DNA of 64,000 nt from Punctularia strigosozonata HHB-11173 SS5 (Eukaryota; Basidiomycota; Agaricomycetes; Corticiales; Punctulariaceae), in NCBI RefSeq assembly GCF_000264995.1, contig NW_006767442.1, positions 467,894-531,893 on the forward strand, read 5' to 3'. The notes beneath the pieces were generated by a model. The model saw only the letters and a list, made by a program, of their open reading frames with translations. It was not told the DNA's origin and did no database searches. Of this stretch, positions 12,142-22,217 are shown piece by piece. Within the stretch, counting starts at the first letter, position 1, and every line of letters begins with the position of its first letter. The translations under genes were made by a program, and so were the position numbers.

Positions 12142-12775
12142 ATGTTCCGGAACCTGGTCGCCCTCGCAATCCTTCCGCTCCTGGTTGCCACTCAGGCACC
12201 TGCGCCGTTTGGTATAATCGCCACTTCACCCGGCATGGAGTTCATCCATCTCCATCCCATCACAGCTGCGAACGGTTCGCTCTGGATTGGCGCGCCAACG
12301 TCTTCGCTCTGCCCTTCGCCCATTCCTCCCGAGGATTGCGCGCCTGGAACGAGCACCGCCTTCGTTGGAGGTCAACCGGCTCTGGGCCTTGACGTAGAGG
12401 TTCCCGGAGGACAGGCAGGTGAGCATCCGCTGCGCCGCCGGTTCCCTGAAGTGATACTCACGACGTGCGATATCGACAGTCTTCGTGCAGTCCAATGGTC
12501 AGCTCGGCTTCACCCAGGCGCACGTCCCGGTGATTCCGGACGGCGCGACGCTCACCGGTTTTAGCTGGGAGGCGATCGAATCCGACGAAGGCCTCGGACA
12601 GCTCTCCACATCCTCGTTCAATGCTACGACGTTCTCCGCCTGTCCGAGGGGTGACCCTTACCCTTACCTGGTCTTCGCTCGTGTTCCTCTCCTGAACTTC
12701 GAGTCGTGCACGAACTTCGATGCCGTCACGGTCCCCGTTCCAGGCGGTGGCGCAACCGCGTTTGAATACATCTGA
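12142..12775 (+). CDS. Small secreted protein, 'IgE-binding protein'-like family, copy 3
   Basis: Predicted 190-aa secreted paralogue of the 6907 and 8268 genes. The signal peptide is about residues 1-17 (MFRNLVALAILPLLVAT). It is followed by FIHLHPITAANGSLWIG, CPSPIPPEDCAPGT, LDVEVPGGQAVFVQSNG across the single 61-nt intron (12419-12479), and ATAFEYI at the C-terminus. The intron position and phase match the other two copies, so the family arose by gene duplication rather than retrocopying. It is separated from copy 2 by the P450 gene on the other strand. Confidence 0.87.
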
Positions 12776-13082
12776 TCTCATTGCTTGATGATTGGTAAGT
12801 GTAATCTCGTGATGTATATAGATCGATGGCCATATAGGCTAACAACTCATAGGACAGGCGGTCCGTTGAATCTATACACTGTATTTGGGGATGCGCTGAG
12901 GAGGGGGAGTGAACAATGTACCGTATCTCTGGTGACAATGCCCGATACCAGTACCTGCTGTACGGGCGAAAGACTTCCTGTATGACGTAATAGATACGAT
13001 GCTCTTCTACTTCGTAGCATTGACTATTTACCAGTTCTGTTGACTCGATCGCCCTTTTATTTTTGGCAGCTATAAGTGCACA

Positions 13083-14143
13083 ATGACCAGTCGACTACCG
13101 AAGCTCGTCGCCTTCGATCTCGACTACGTGCGTGCAGAGCCCGAACGTTCAAGCCTGCGAACGAACGAACCGACCCTTATTCCACAGACCCTCTGGGATC
13201 TCTGGGTTGACACTCACGGTGCGAGCGCACTGTAGGGTGAATCAACTTCACCGTGCTGATACCGGATCCTGCGATCAGTGACTCGTAATGTTCTCCTTGC
13301 TCACCTGTTGAGCCTCGCTCTGAATGTCTGCGCGTAGCCCCCTTAAAGCGCAACGGCAATGCCTTGAACGAAGTGAAGGACAAGTACGCCCCCCTCCCCC
13401 ACCGTGTCCCTCCATCCGTCCTCGCCGCCGTACTGACGGCACGTCGCAGATATGGCGAAACCATTGCCTTCTACCGCGACGTGCCCTCGATCCTGCACCG
13501 CTTGAGAGACGCAGGTGTTACCATCGCCGCCGCATCCCGCACATCTGCTCCCCGAGTGTAGGCAAACGTATTCCATTAGAATTAGATAACAGGCGCTCAT
13601 ACGTTCATGACACCCCAGAGCACGCCAAGCGCTAGACCTGCTCCTTGTACCTCCTAAACCAGGTGATAAGGACGGCGCGCCGACGAGGGCGATCCAGTTC
13701 TTTGACGAGATGGAGATATACCCAGGTAATGGACCCAACATATTGCATCTGCATCGTGTGAGGGACTCCACAACCCTACTTTACAGGATCGAAGATCACG
13801 CACTTCAAGAAGCTGCACGAGAGGACTGGGATTGACTACGCTGAGATGGTACGGGCGATTCAGGCCTCTCGCGAGTGCTCCCAGCTGAACCACTGACCAT
13901 ACATTTGCACAGCTCTTTTTCGACGACGAAAGCCGGAACCGCGAGGTATCAAACCTGGGTACGAATCGTCGGAGCATCGCGCTAACTACGGACTAACTGA
14001 AGAGCGCATCCTCAGGGGTGACGTTCTGTCTCGTCCGCGACGGCCTGAACGACCGGACGTTCGAACACGGCTTGGCAGACTGGCGCAAGCAGCACCCCGA
14101 GTTGGTCGTGGAAGATGCTGCTGGGCAGTCTGCAGAGGAGTAG
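13083..14143 (+). CDS. Magnesium-dependent phosphatase-1 (MDP-1), HAD superfamily
   Basis: Small cytosolic HAD phosphatase; family members dephosphorylate protein tyrosines or sugar phosphates, and the true substrate is uncertain. The gene is cut by short introns. The first exons join PKLVAFDLDY to TLWDLWVDTH, giving the HAD motif I DLDYTLW with its nucleophile Asp. Next come LKRNGNALNEVKDKY and FYRDVPSILHRLRDAGV, then AAASRTSAPR (motif II), QFFDEMEIYPGSKITHFKKL (motif III Lys) and MLFFDDESRN (motif IV), ending in GVTFCLVRDGLNDRTFEHGL. One intron, at about 13220-13337, is longer (around 118 nt) than most here. The 3' end faces the GT15 gene at 170 bp. Confidence 0.88.
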
Positions 14144-14313
14144 ATTGGATTCGCAGGTATCGTGCCTCCGTATAGATGTTTGCAGGTAGATAGATATTGC
14201 TGGAGGTATACTAGTTGATACAGTCTACACGTACAGTCATTAGCCAATGAATCGCAGCCTGGCGACACCAAAGGGAGGGGATAGAATATAATGCAAGAGA
14301 TTGTCTGTGTGGG

Positions 14314-15634
14314 TCAACGCCATAAACGGTCCCAGCGGTTCATGCACGATGACCATGGGTTGTAATCTGCGTGAAAGCGATGCTCAGCCTGAGAGTGACC
14401 GAACGTAGTAAACATGGCACGTACCAAAGTTCGTGTTTTGATCGCACGCGCATCGGCCTTCCTTCCAAGGTTGTTCGCCTCGGGGACAGTGCGTGAAGGG
14501 ATTGTGGAAGTATCCAATTTCGTTGAAAAAGTGAAGTTTGTCCTTGGGAAGGAAAAGCGCGGCGGCGATAGAATGCACGGGCGCGTCGCCCCAGCGCTCA
14601 TAGTAGAAGCCGCCCTTCTGGTCCAAGTAGTCGAAGAAAGTGCTGTAAGCCTCGCTACGCCAGAAGTCCATGTCGGCAATTTCGAAATTGGACCAGAAGT
14701 GGCAGAGGTTGTACGTTTTCCCATTGTTGTCGGACAGGAAGCGCATCGCGTTGTTGTCCGCGATGTAGTGCGGGTACTCCATCATGAAGTCGAGGACGTT
14801 GCCCCATAGGGTCGGGATCGTCTTCTGGAACTCGAACATAGAGATCGTCCAGCCGTACGTCTTGTTGTGCTCGATCATGTAATGGAACGGATCGTGGTTG
14901 ATATCGCAAAAGAAGTGGACGTCGGGCTCGACGCGCCAGTACCACTTGTATTGCTGCAGGAGCGGGTGGCGGTAGAAGAAGCCCGAGTTGAAACGGCACA
15001 TGTTGCGGTAAGGAACGGAGCCACCGTAGATGACGTTGTTGGCAACGAGGTCGTCCCGACCGGCTTTCGCCTTGTCCTCGTCGATCCAGTCGGGCTGGAA
15101 CCAGTACTCGCGTGGGATAAGGCCGAAAGAGACTGGGGCGTTTGTGAGGACGGAGACTCGTCTGACAGCGAAGTCAGCATCCCTTTGTGTATATGGACAC
15201 GATCAGACAAGACATACTTCTTGAACTCGTCCGAGAATTCTTCCTCATTGAGGAAGACCCAAGGATAGTTGTGTTTCCTGTTCCAGCGATCCTCGAGCTC
15301 GCGCACGCTCTGCACCACACCATTCAGATCCGAGTTGCGCGCGAGCATGAGCAACGTCGCGTTCGCTCGTGGCGGGTAGCCGTCCGCCTGGGTCTCGCCG
15401 AACGTTGTCGACACGGTCTCCTGCTCGGCAAGAGATATCCGTGGCGACCCAGATATTTTGGACGTGATATGGCCGATGGACGTAGCGTTGCCGTAGCCCT
15501 CGTGTGTTAATGAGAGGATAGAATGTAGGCCGAGCTACAACGGTTGTGAGACCAAGTCAAACCACGATTGAGAGGGCGACGATACGTACGACAAGCAACA
15601 CCGTCATGAGGACGTAGCGGGTAGTGGTGTTCAT
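14314..15634 (-). CDS. GT15 alpha-1,2-mannosyltransferase (Kre2/Mnt1 family), copy 1
   Basis: Golgi type II membrane enzyme that adds alpha-1,2-mannose from GDP-Man to O- and N-glycans. The N-terminus (MNTTTRYVLMTVLLV, joined across an intron to LGLHSILSL) forms the signal anchor. The catalytic domain includes LMLARNSDLNGVVQSVRELE, MCRFNSGFFYRHPLL, the metal-site motif WRVEPDVHFFCD, YNLCHFWSNFEIADMDFW and YYERWGDAPVHS. The last intron joins NTNF to DYNPWSSC. Introns are found only near both ends: about codon 15, after EEFSDEFKK, and before DYNPW. The central 600 nt is uninterrupted, unlike copy 2. It is convergent with MDP-1 and divergent from copy 2. Confidence 0.92.
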
Positions 15635-18600
15635 CTTGAGCTGGCTGCCGCCAACGTTGACGGTGAAGGGTGGGAGGAGCTGAGATGGGCGTACACGTAT
15701 ATGGAAGGGTGACGTCTATGTAAAGACCAGCGTCGCCCTAGCACAGGACACCGCCGACTTCTTTATCAAACGGGGTGGTCGCGCACCCTGGATTTTGCAA
15801 CCGAACAAAGCGGGGGGCGCTGGTGTCGCGATCGTCGTCGAACACGACCGGGGATTTCTGACGAGACGACGAGCGCGCCGGGCTCGTTTTGAACAAGCTG
15901 CTGTATGGATTCTGCGCAGCCCGGGTCCGCGCCATATCTGCGCTGGGCGCCGTAACGGCCACCCGCATTCCAATTTCCAGAGCGGGTGAAGGTTGCAACG
16001 GAAATAGCGGCGCGCGACACAATGACGTTGAGACCACTGGAGGCTAAATTTAGCTACATACCAGGACCCCGGATGCTCTGCCCGCCCCCGCCCCCCGCGA
16101 CCCTCCGCGACCCCGCCTGGAGATTTGTGGGGTGGATTGGGATCAATGCGCCCTCTGAAGCGCCCGTTCGCATCAACCGCCAGCGACGCGCCCAACAACA
16201 TTGATCGACTGCCACCACCTCTGGATACCATTGCACTGCAGGTTCGCTCCACAGCCAGGCAGCGGAAATTCAGGGGTGGGCCCCTGAATCTGCGCCGGAA
16301 GCCGCCCACGTTCGTTCCCGGCCCCCGCCCAACTACTCGCTGTTGCCCCCCGTGTACGAACCTCCAAACCTCCACGAATCTCGCAGGCAACGCCAGCCGC
16401 TGCACAAGATAGACAGTCTTTTGACGGACGCTTTCGGCGTCACGCCGCGATCAGCGCTACCGCGTATTAGAGTGTATCTGCAGGTGGTAAAAGTTCTCCG
16501 CAGTGGTCAAAGATGTCCGCGAGGTAGGTAGGTAGGTAGGATTACTCGGCGCGGTCCCAATACCGGAACAGCCGGTTCCCGAGGCCTCGCTTTGGCGAGC
16601 TGGGACACAGTGGGAGGAGCCCCGCCAAAAAATGCAGTGCATGGTAAAAGTTCCACCCCACTTCGCCGTGCTGCAGATACACTCTGTTGGGACCACATAT
16701 TCGCTGCTCTCCTAGAGCCATTTCCGTTCTTGCCGGGAGTCTTGCAAAGCATGAGAATATCAGGCCATGATGCCGGTGTTCCATGTATTGAAATTATGGC
16801 ATCGACCCCCATATTAGAGGCGGTACCGAGTTGAATCCTAGACCAAGCAACATCTCGGCGTCTGCGCATCCACCGTTGTTCAACGTTCAACAGGAGGACA
16901 TCTGACCTGCCATTTCGAACTGGAGACCGCATGCGTATGCGCTTCCTATCTTCGCCACAGTCTGCCTGGAACATGTCCCAAAGCTTATGCCTTTGCGCGG
17001 AGGCTCGGTACCGCGATAAGTAATGACATACACGGCCTACCTCCGCTATCAACGGCCATCATACATAAGTGCTTTGGTTCTGGTGGCCTTCTCCCGCTCG
17101 CAACCCGGTCCGAGTCCTTGCCGTGTCAATGCGCTGTTCACAAACGCTTATATGGAAGATCCTGACCGCTTCCCAACCTTTCCACTCAGCTCAGCGGACT
17201 TCACTTGACTAATACTCAGGATCATGTAGCATGGCTTGTAACCAGTAAATCGGCGGAAAGATGCTCCCGCGTGGAATCCGCGTCCCTCGTCAGCGATCGA
17301 GATTCGACAAATACTCGTTCGTCTACTTCATCGCAAATGGGCTTGACTTGTCTCCAAGCATTCCTCTTGCAATTCGTGGCCGAATCGATAGCGTGCCCTG
17401 GGCCTGAGCAAATGACAGAATGATTCGCCAAAGTCTCCTCGACGCCCTGTTGCTTTACCGTGGCAGATGTATGGCTTCGTTCTGTGTGTAAATATGGATC
17501 ATATACGCATGTGCGTCTCGCTCATGATATTTAACGAATCTTGGCTTTTGATGTAGCTCTGTGACGTCATATTAAGCGACGACAGCCTGCGATCTTGTTG
17601 CTCTTTGTTGCTCTCGGTTCCACGGTCAACTTCCACGGTCAGCTGTCGCAATCGGACTTCATACCGACGTTATAACAACAGCTCAAAGTAGTATGTATGT
17701 ATATCCTAGAAGATCCCGAACCCAGTCGCCATATAATCGCCCTCCATCGGACGTGCAGACGGTACAATATACGTGAGGAATGGGAAAGTTCACGCCTGGG
17801 AGCATTCCGGAGGTGATATATGGTTGCCAGGTACGGTCATCCATGTTCCCTCTGATGCCCTCGATATGTGTTCGTACGAATCATCGATGCAAATGCGCTA
17901 CTACGACTGCACCTCAGGTGAAGTCCGCCGCCAGCTGGTTGTTTCTACGTCGCCGAATTAGTGCATGATGTGGTAGGTTTATCTGCGCCGGACCCTTACT
18001 CGATAGTCTACGAACGCAAAGACCCTACATTCTCGCCTGAGCGGACGTGTCGTGTCAAAGTTCAGGTGGAACTTTACCAGCAACACTGCGGGCGCAAGCG
18101 GCGAGTCGATCCGAACGCCTGATATCAGATCCTCCGAGTCGGGTTTCACGAACATGCGCATAGTAACAGGGGTTTCACCTGCGCCTCGGTTGACAAGTGA
18201 CCGCTCGGGTGGCATTCTCGGAACTGTCCCGCTAAAGGACGGTAGCTTGAAGCCTCAGTATGGCCGAACAAGCCTCAGTATGGCCGAACAAGCCTCAGTA
18301 TGGCCGAACAAGCGCTTTACGAGCCTTTGGTTCTAATCGTCCGTTCCGAGCTGTAGCGATGAGAGAGCTTGGTATCACGAGCAGTGACGAAAGCTGTAGA
18401 GCACTGAAGGTGGTAGAGTTAACTGCGGCCGATCTGCTGGGAACGAGGCATGACCGAAAGAAGAAGGCAGATTGCGCGGTTCTCAGACTTTCTCAGAGGC
18501 CAGCGGATATTTTAGGGACACTTCTCGGGACATGCCTGACAGCGCCGTCATCGCCTTGTCCGTATGGGCGGCCGGGGAGCGGCGCCTGACGCAACCCAAG

Positions 18601-18841
18601 GCCACCTTTGCCCACCTGTTTAATATAACCTTCGACTTTACTCTACGCCACGACTACGCTGCCCATCGGCCGGGACGACGACGAAGAGTTGCTCCTAACG
18701 AGGCTTCCGCCGACGGATCGGACTTCGGTCGTAATACATAGCTCTTCACAGCAAAACGGGGTCTGCACCCCGATCTAGGGAACGCCGCTCGTCGAACGCG
18801 TCTTTCGACTTCAGTCTTTCTACCCGAGGCTCACCGCCAAA
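15635..18841. other. 3.2-kb gene-poor spacer between the two GT15 genes
   Basis: Holds the two divergent promoters and no recognisable gene. Open frames of up to 229 codons occur in the G+C-rich left part (15.7-16.4 kb) and 181 codons at 16.5-17.05 kb on the minus strand. Neither has a domain, a signal peptide or family-like composition. A C-rich tract lies near 16.08-16.12 kb, a short GGTA microsatellite at 16523-16540, and a 20-bp tandem repeat at 18251-18310. Confidence 0.45.
18251..18310 (+). repeat. Three perfect 20-bp tandem repeats
   Basis: The unit AGCCTCAGTATGGCCGAACA occurs three times head to tail without a mismatch, about 530 bp upstream of the plus-strand GT15 gene. Three identical copies point to recent slippage or unequal crossing over, and the repeat number may vary between strains. 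Confidence 0.9.
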
Positions 18842-20337
18842 ATGAACACGACGACACGATACATCCTCGCGGTTGCTCTCATCATCGTACGCGAACAAAG
18901 GCTCTTCGTAGACTCCATGACTTATCTGTCCACAGGTCGCGTTGCATTCCTTGCTAAGTGTTACGCACGAAGAATACGGTCGGGCTACCTCCCTATCTAA
19001 ACTCGCCTCCCAATGGCCCTCAATATCTGGCCACAAGGACCCGCCGAAAGCGGTACCAGACGACTATTATATCGATGCCAAAATCGACGCAAAGACCGGC
19101 GAATTGCTTCCCGTGTCTACCCCACGAATGAACGCGACAATCTTGATGCTGGCCCGGAATAGCGATACGGACAGTGTGATCAAGAGCGTACGAGAGCTGG
19201 AAGACCGATTCAATCGCAAGTTCGGTTATCCTTGGACGTTCATGAACGAGGAACCATTCACAGAAGATTTCAAGAAGTGAGCTGTTGGCGTTGGTAGGAA
19301 GGTCTGCACAGCTGACGATCTTTCGTTCGCAGGCGTGTATCTGTCCTGCTGAGCTCCCCAGCGGAATTCATTACGATACCGCATGATGACTGGTTCCAAC
19401 CCGAATGGATTGACGAATCCAAGGCCGAAGCAGGAAGGAACAAGCTTGTCGAAGAGAGCGTCATCTACGGCGGGAGCGTATCGTGCGTGCTACACGATTT
19501 TGCATCAATTTCATCGTCCTCACTGGCCCTCTAGATATCGTAATATGTGCCGCTTCAACTCAGGGTTCTTTTACAGGCAAGCTGCCCTGCAAAAGTACCG
19601 ATGGTACTGGCGTGTCGAGTACGTTCCCTTTCAGACGCTTCCACGTATGAACTTTGACGAGGTAATCCTCAACAGACCCGACGTTCACTTCCACTGCGAT
19701 ATCGACTTTGATCCCTTCCGATTCATGGAAGACAACAACAAGACCTACGGTAAGCCTGACAGTATGCACTATAGAACTTGTCCTGAGTTTGCATAGCGTT
19801 CACGATCACCATGTACGAGTTCGACAAGACTATCCCGACATTATGGGAAACTACCAAGAATTTCATCAAGGAGAATCCCCAATACGTCGCTCGCGACAAT
19901 TTGATGGGCTTCCTATCGGACAACAACGGCGATACCTACAACCTCTGCCACTTCTGGTCTAACTTCGAGATCGCCGACATGAACTTCTGGCGCTCGCCTG
20001 CGTACGAGGCCTACTTCGACTACCTTGAGAAGGCCGGCGGGTTCTACTACGAACGATGGGGCGACGCACCGGTCCACAGCATCGCCGTGGCGCTGTTCCA
20101 ACAAAAGGACCAGGTCCATTTCTTCGACGAGATCGGATACGAGCACAACCCGTACACGCACTGCCCGAAAGACGAGACGACATGGAAGAAGAGGCACTGT
20201 TCCTGTGACCAGGGGAGGAGCTTCGGTGAGTTCGGCGTCTTCCTGGCTTGTGGGTCCTCGGGGGGCTGATTGGCATCGCCATGGCAGATTACGACGGATA
20301 CTCATGCATGCGCAAGTGGGAGGCAGTCACATCATAG
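18842..20337 (+). CDS. GT15 alpha-1,2-mannosyltransferase (Kre2/Mnt1 family), copy 2
   Basis: Paralogue of the gene at 14314-15634, with the same MNTTTRY start and signal anchor. The catalytic domain shows LMLARNSDTDSVIKSVRELE, MCRFNSGFFYRQAAL, WRVEPDVHFHCD, YNLCHFWSNFEIADMNFW and YYERWGDAPVHS. The last exon begins DYDGYSCMRKWEAVTS. It has the three introns of copy 1 plus three more, at GGSV-S/YRNM, WRVE/PDVH and KTY/AFTITM, each about 50-60 nt with clean GT-AG edges. The two copies are divergently oriented around a 3.2-kb spacer, as expected from an inverted duplication. Both look intact. Confidence 0.92.
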
Positions 20338-21095
20338 ACCGCATACAACGCCAATCAACACAGTTTGCCATCGAACGATAGACATCTTCTGTAATAATGA
20401 TCGGTACGTAATACTCACATAGGCCATTGCCGTGCATACCAGCGCCTGTTGGCCATTCATATGCGTTGCTGTAGCTGCTTTCTAGTGACATCTTTGGCAG
20501 ACTTCCGCTGCATGCTTTCTTGATCGCATACCCTCATGTATTGTAGTGATCGCATATTTCATCATTGCATCTGCAACGACGTCGGCGACTCGGAGGTGAC
20601 TGTACATAAAGAAACAGCCCGTCATTTCGCAGCATGCTTAGTTGACGCATAGCCAACATCAGCCGGGGCCAACCCGGCGCGCCGTCCATCTCTCCGGAGT
20701 GGGTCTTCTATAACCGGAAGGGCGCCCTGGCAACACAGCCCGCGGAATAGCGCTGCAACACTTGCTTCCGCGCTTCATAAATACCCATCTGAGCCCGCAC
20801 GGGCCTCTGGTTGGATCGCATTGCTGGTTTACTGGACATATTGGCTCGTCTGGCACCTGGCACTGGCCTTGGAACAAAGCCGTTTGATTAGGGACTGCAT
20901 GTTTGTTCCCAGTTTCGGCGGAAAGCTGTGTTCTCCGTGCTCAGAACCTCCGGTTACACCTCCCGAGAAGTGAAGGTTTGCCGGGATAGCCAACCAAGCT
21001 CTACAAATCAACTTGCCAGGCAGTCGTCCCGCGCTCCTGATTGTCCGCATGTGCCTGATCCGCCCTAGCACATAACCTTCCTCGTTGTCCGACCG
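20338..21095. other. Intergenic, GT15 copy 2 to nucleotidyltransferase-like gene
   Basis: Frames are short and without motifs. It contains the 3' UTR of GT15 copy 2 and the upstream region of the next gene. Nothing further is seen. Confidence 0.35.
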
Positions 21096-21123
21096 ACCTC
21101 TCACCTCTCACCTCTCACCTCTC
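21096..21123 (+). repeat. Pyrimidine-rich 7-bp tandem repeat in a proximal promoter
   Basis: The unit ACCTCTC is repeated four times, followed by a near-copy (ACCTCGC) that ends about 30 bp before the start codon at 21161. CT-rich tracts next to start sites are common in fungal promoters. Confidence 0.8.
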
Positions 21124-21160
21124 ACCTCGCCTCCATCTCTCGTCTTATTCTTTCCTCTCC

Positions 21161-21922
21161 ATGGCCAACAACAAGGTACCTCTGACCCGGGAAGTCCTGC
21201 TCGTGGTCCTGTCCGACCTCGCCGCCCGTCTGCTCGTCATGTTCGGGCGAACCGTTACCCTCGCCGTACACGGTGGTTGTGTGATGGTCCTCCACCCCTA
21301 CCTGCAAGGTACCCGTCGGTCGACGCAGGACGTCGACTACATCCACCGCACCTTCGCCAGCGAGTGGGCACACTTGCCCGACGCCACACAGCGCCTCAAG
21401 CTGTGCATCGCGGCCACTGCGCAAAGCTATAACCTCGGGCCGGATTGGATGAATTCTGATCCCGATGTCGCGTTACCGGTTCAGGTCGAGTACGTCTGCG
21501 ATCTCGTCACCCGACGACGACTGCTGACCGAGAGCGTTATCCGTGCTGCGAACCGTAGCATGTATGGTCGGCCATGCGAAACTGTCGGTTACCACACGAA
21601 AGCGCCCGGGATGAAAGAGACGATGACCGTGTTCGCGGCCCCTGGGCTCCGTCTCATCGCCGTCCCTTGGCTCTGGGCCATCGCGCTCAAACTCGTGCGC
21701 TATCAAAAAAACGACCCGGCTGACATTGCCGCCATATTGCGCATGGCGAAGGTGCGGCTCCCGCACCTCCAAGTCACGCCCCAGCTCCTGCAATCCTACC
21801 TCCTGCGATATTGCCAACCCATGTACCAGCCGTATATGCACATGCCGTCGCATATGCAGGCATGGGCCGCGCGTATAGAGGACGCGCTCGGGCGCGCTGC
21901 GCGGCCGCAGATCTACTGGTGA
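21161..21922 (+). CDS. Intronless protein with a nucleotidyltransferase-like N-terminus
   Basis: A single 253-codon open frame with no intron. The N-terminal part contains VHGGCVMVLH (about residues 36-45) followed by STQDVDYIHR (54-63). This hGG...DxD arrangement is the hallmark of the DNA-polymerase-beta-type nucleotidyltransferase fold; D57 and D59 would be the metal ligands. Later segments (MTVFAAPGLRLIAVPWLWAIALKL, DPADIAAILR) resemble the 'LFVAPPEYLLALKL...K..DxxDI' stretch of AbiEii/DUF6036-like relatives. Whether it transfers nucleotides is unknown. It starts shortly after a CT-rich repeat. No partner gene that would suggest a two-gene toxin-antitoxin unit lies beside it. Confidence 0.7.
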   Translation: MANNKVPLTREVLLVVLSDLAARLLVMFGRTVTLAVHGGCVMVLHPYLQGTRRSTQDVDYIHRTFASEWAHLPDATQRLKLCIAATAQSYNLGPDWMNSDPDVALPVQVEYVCDLVTRRRLLTESVIRAANRSMYGRPCETVGYHTKAPGMKETMTVFAAPGLRLIAVPWLWAIALKLVRYQKNDPADIAAILRMAKVRLPHLQVTPQLLQSYLLRYCQPMYQPYMHMPSHMQAWAARIEDALGRAARPQIYW

Positions 21923-22217
21923 ATCACCGACTTGCCTGATTTTCGTCACTTTTCATGCACAGACATCTCCTCTGCTTCCAAACTTGTACTGTTACACTCA
22001 CATGATGGTTCTGACCTTGCTCTCTGTACAATGTTTGCATCCTCTTGGGCATCCAGTCATTGTAATCCCTCCTGCATTCCGGCGTGTTCGTTACGGAAAC
22101 ACTACCATACGTTTTGGCTTATTAGGTGACCGTGTTCGAATTCAATGCTGTCTCCATATACTGTACATACAATACCCAGCGTTGCTCCCTGAACTAAAAT
22201 ACGGGTGAGAAGGCATC

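Noticed and set aside
15716-16405. A 229-codon minus-strand frame rich in Arg/Gly/Pro
   Set aside because: G+C-rich DNA gives long chance frames on both strands here; there is no domain, signal peptide or family-like pattern.
16507-17052. A 181-codon minus-strand frame
   Set aside because: No recognisable motif, no promoter signal and no sensible splice extension.
21161-21922. A toxin-antitoxin-type unit
   Set aside because: The gene resembles AbiEii-like nucleotidyltransferases only in fold motifs; no antitoxin-like partner lies beside it.
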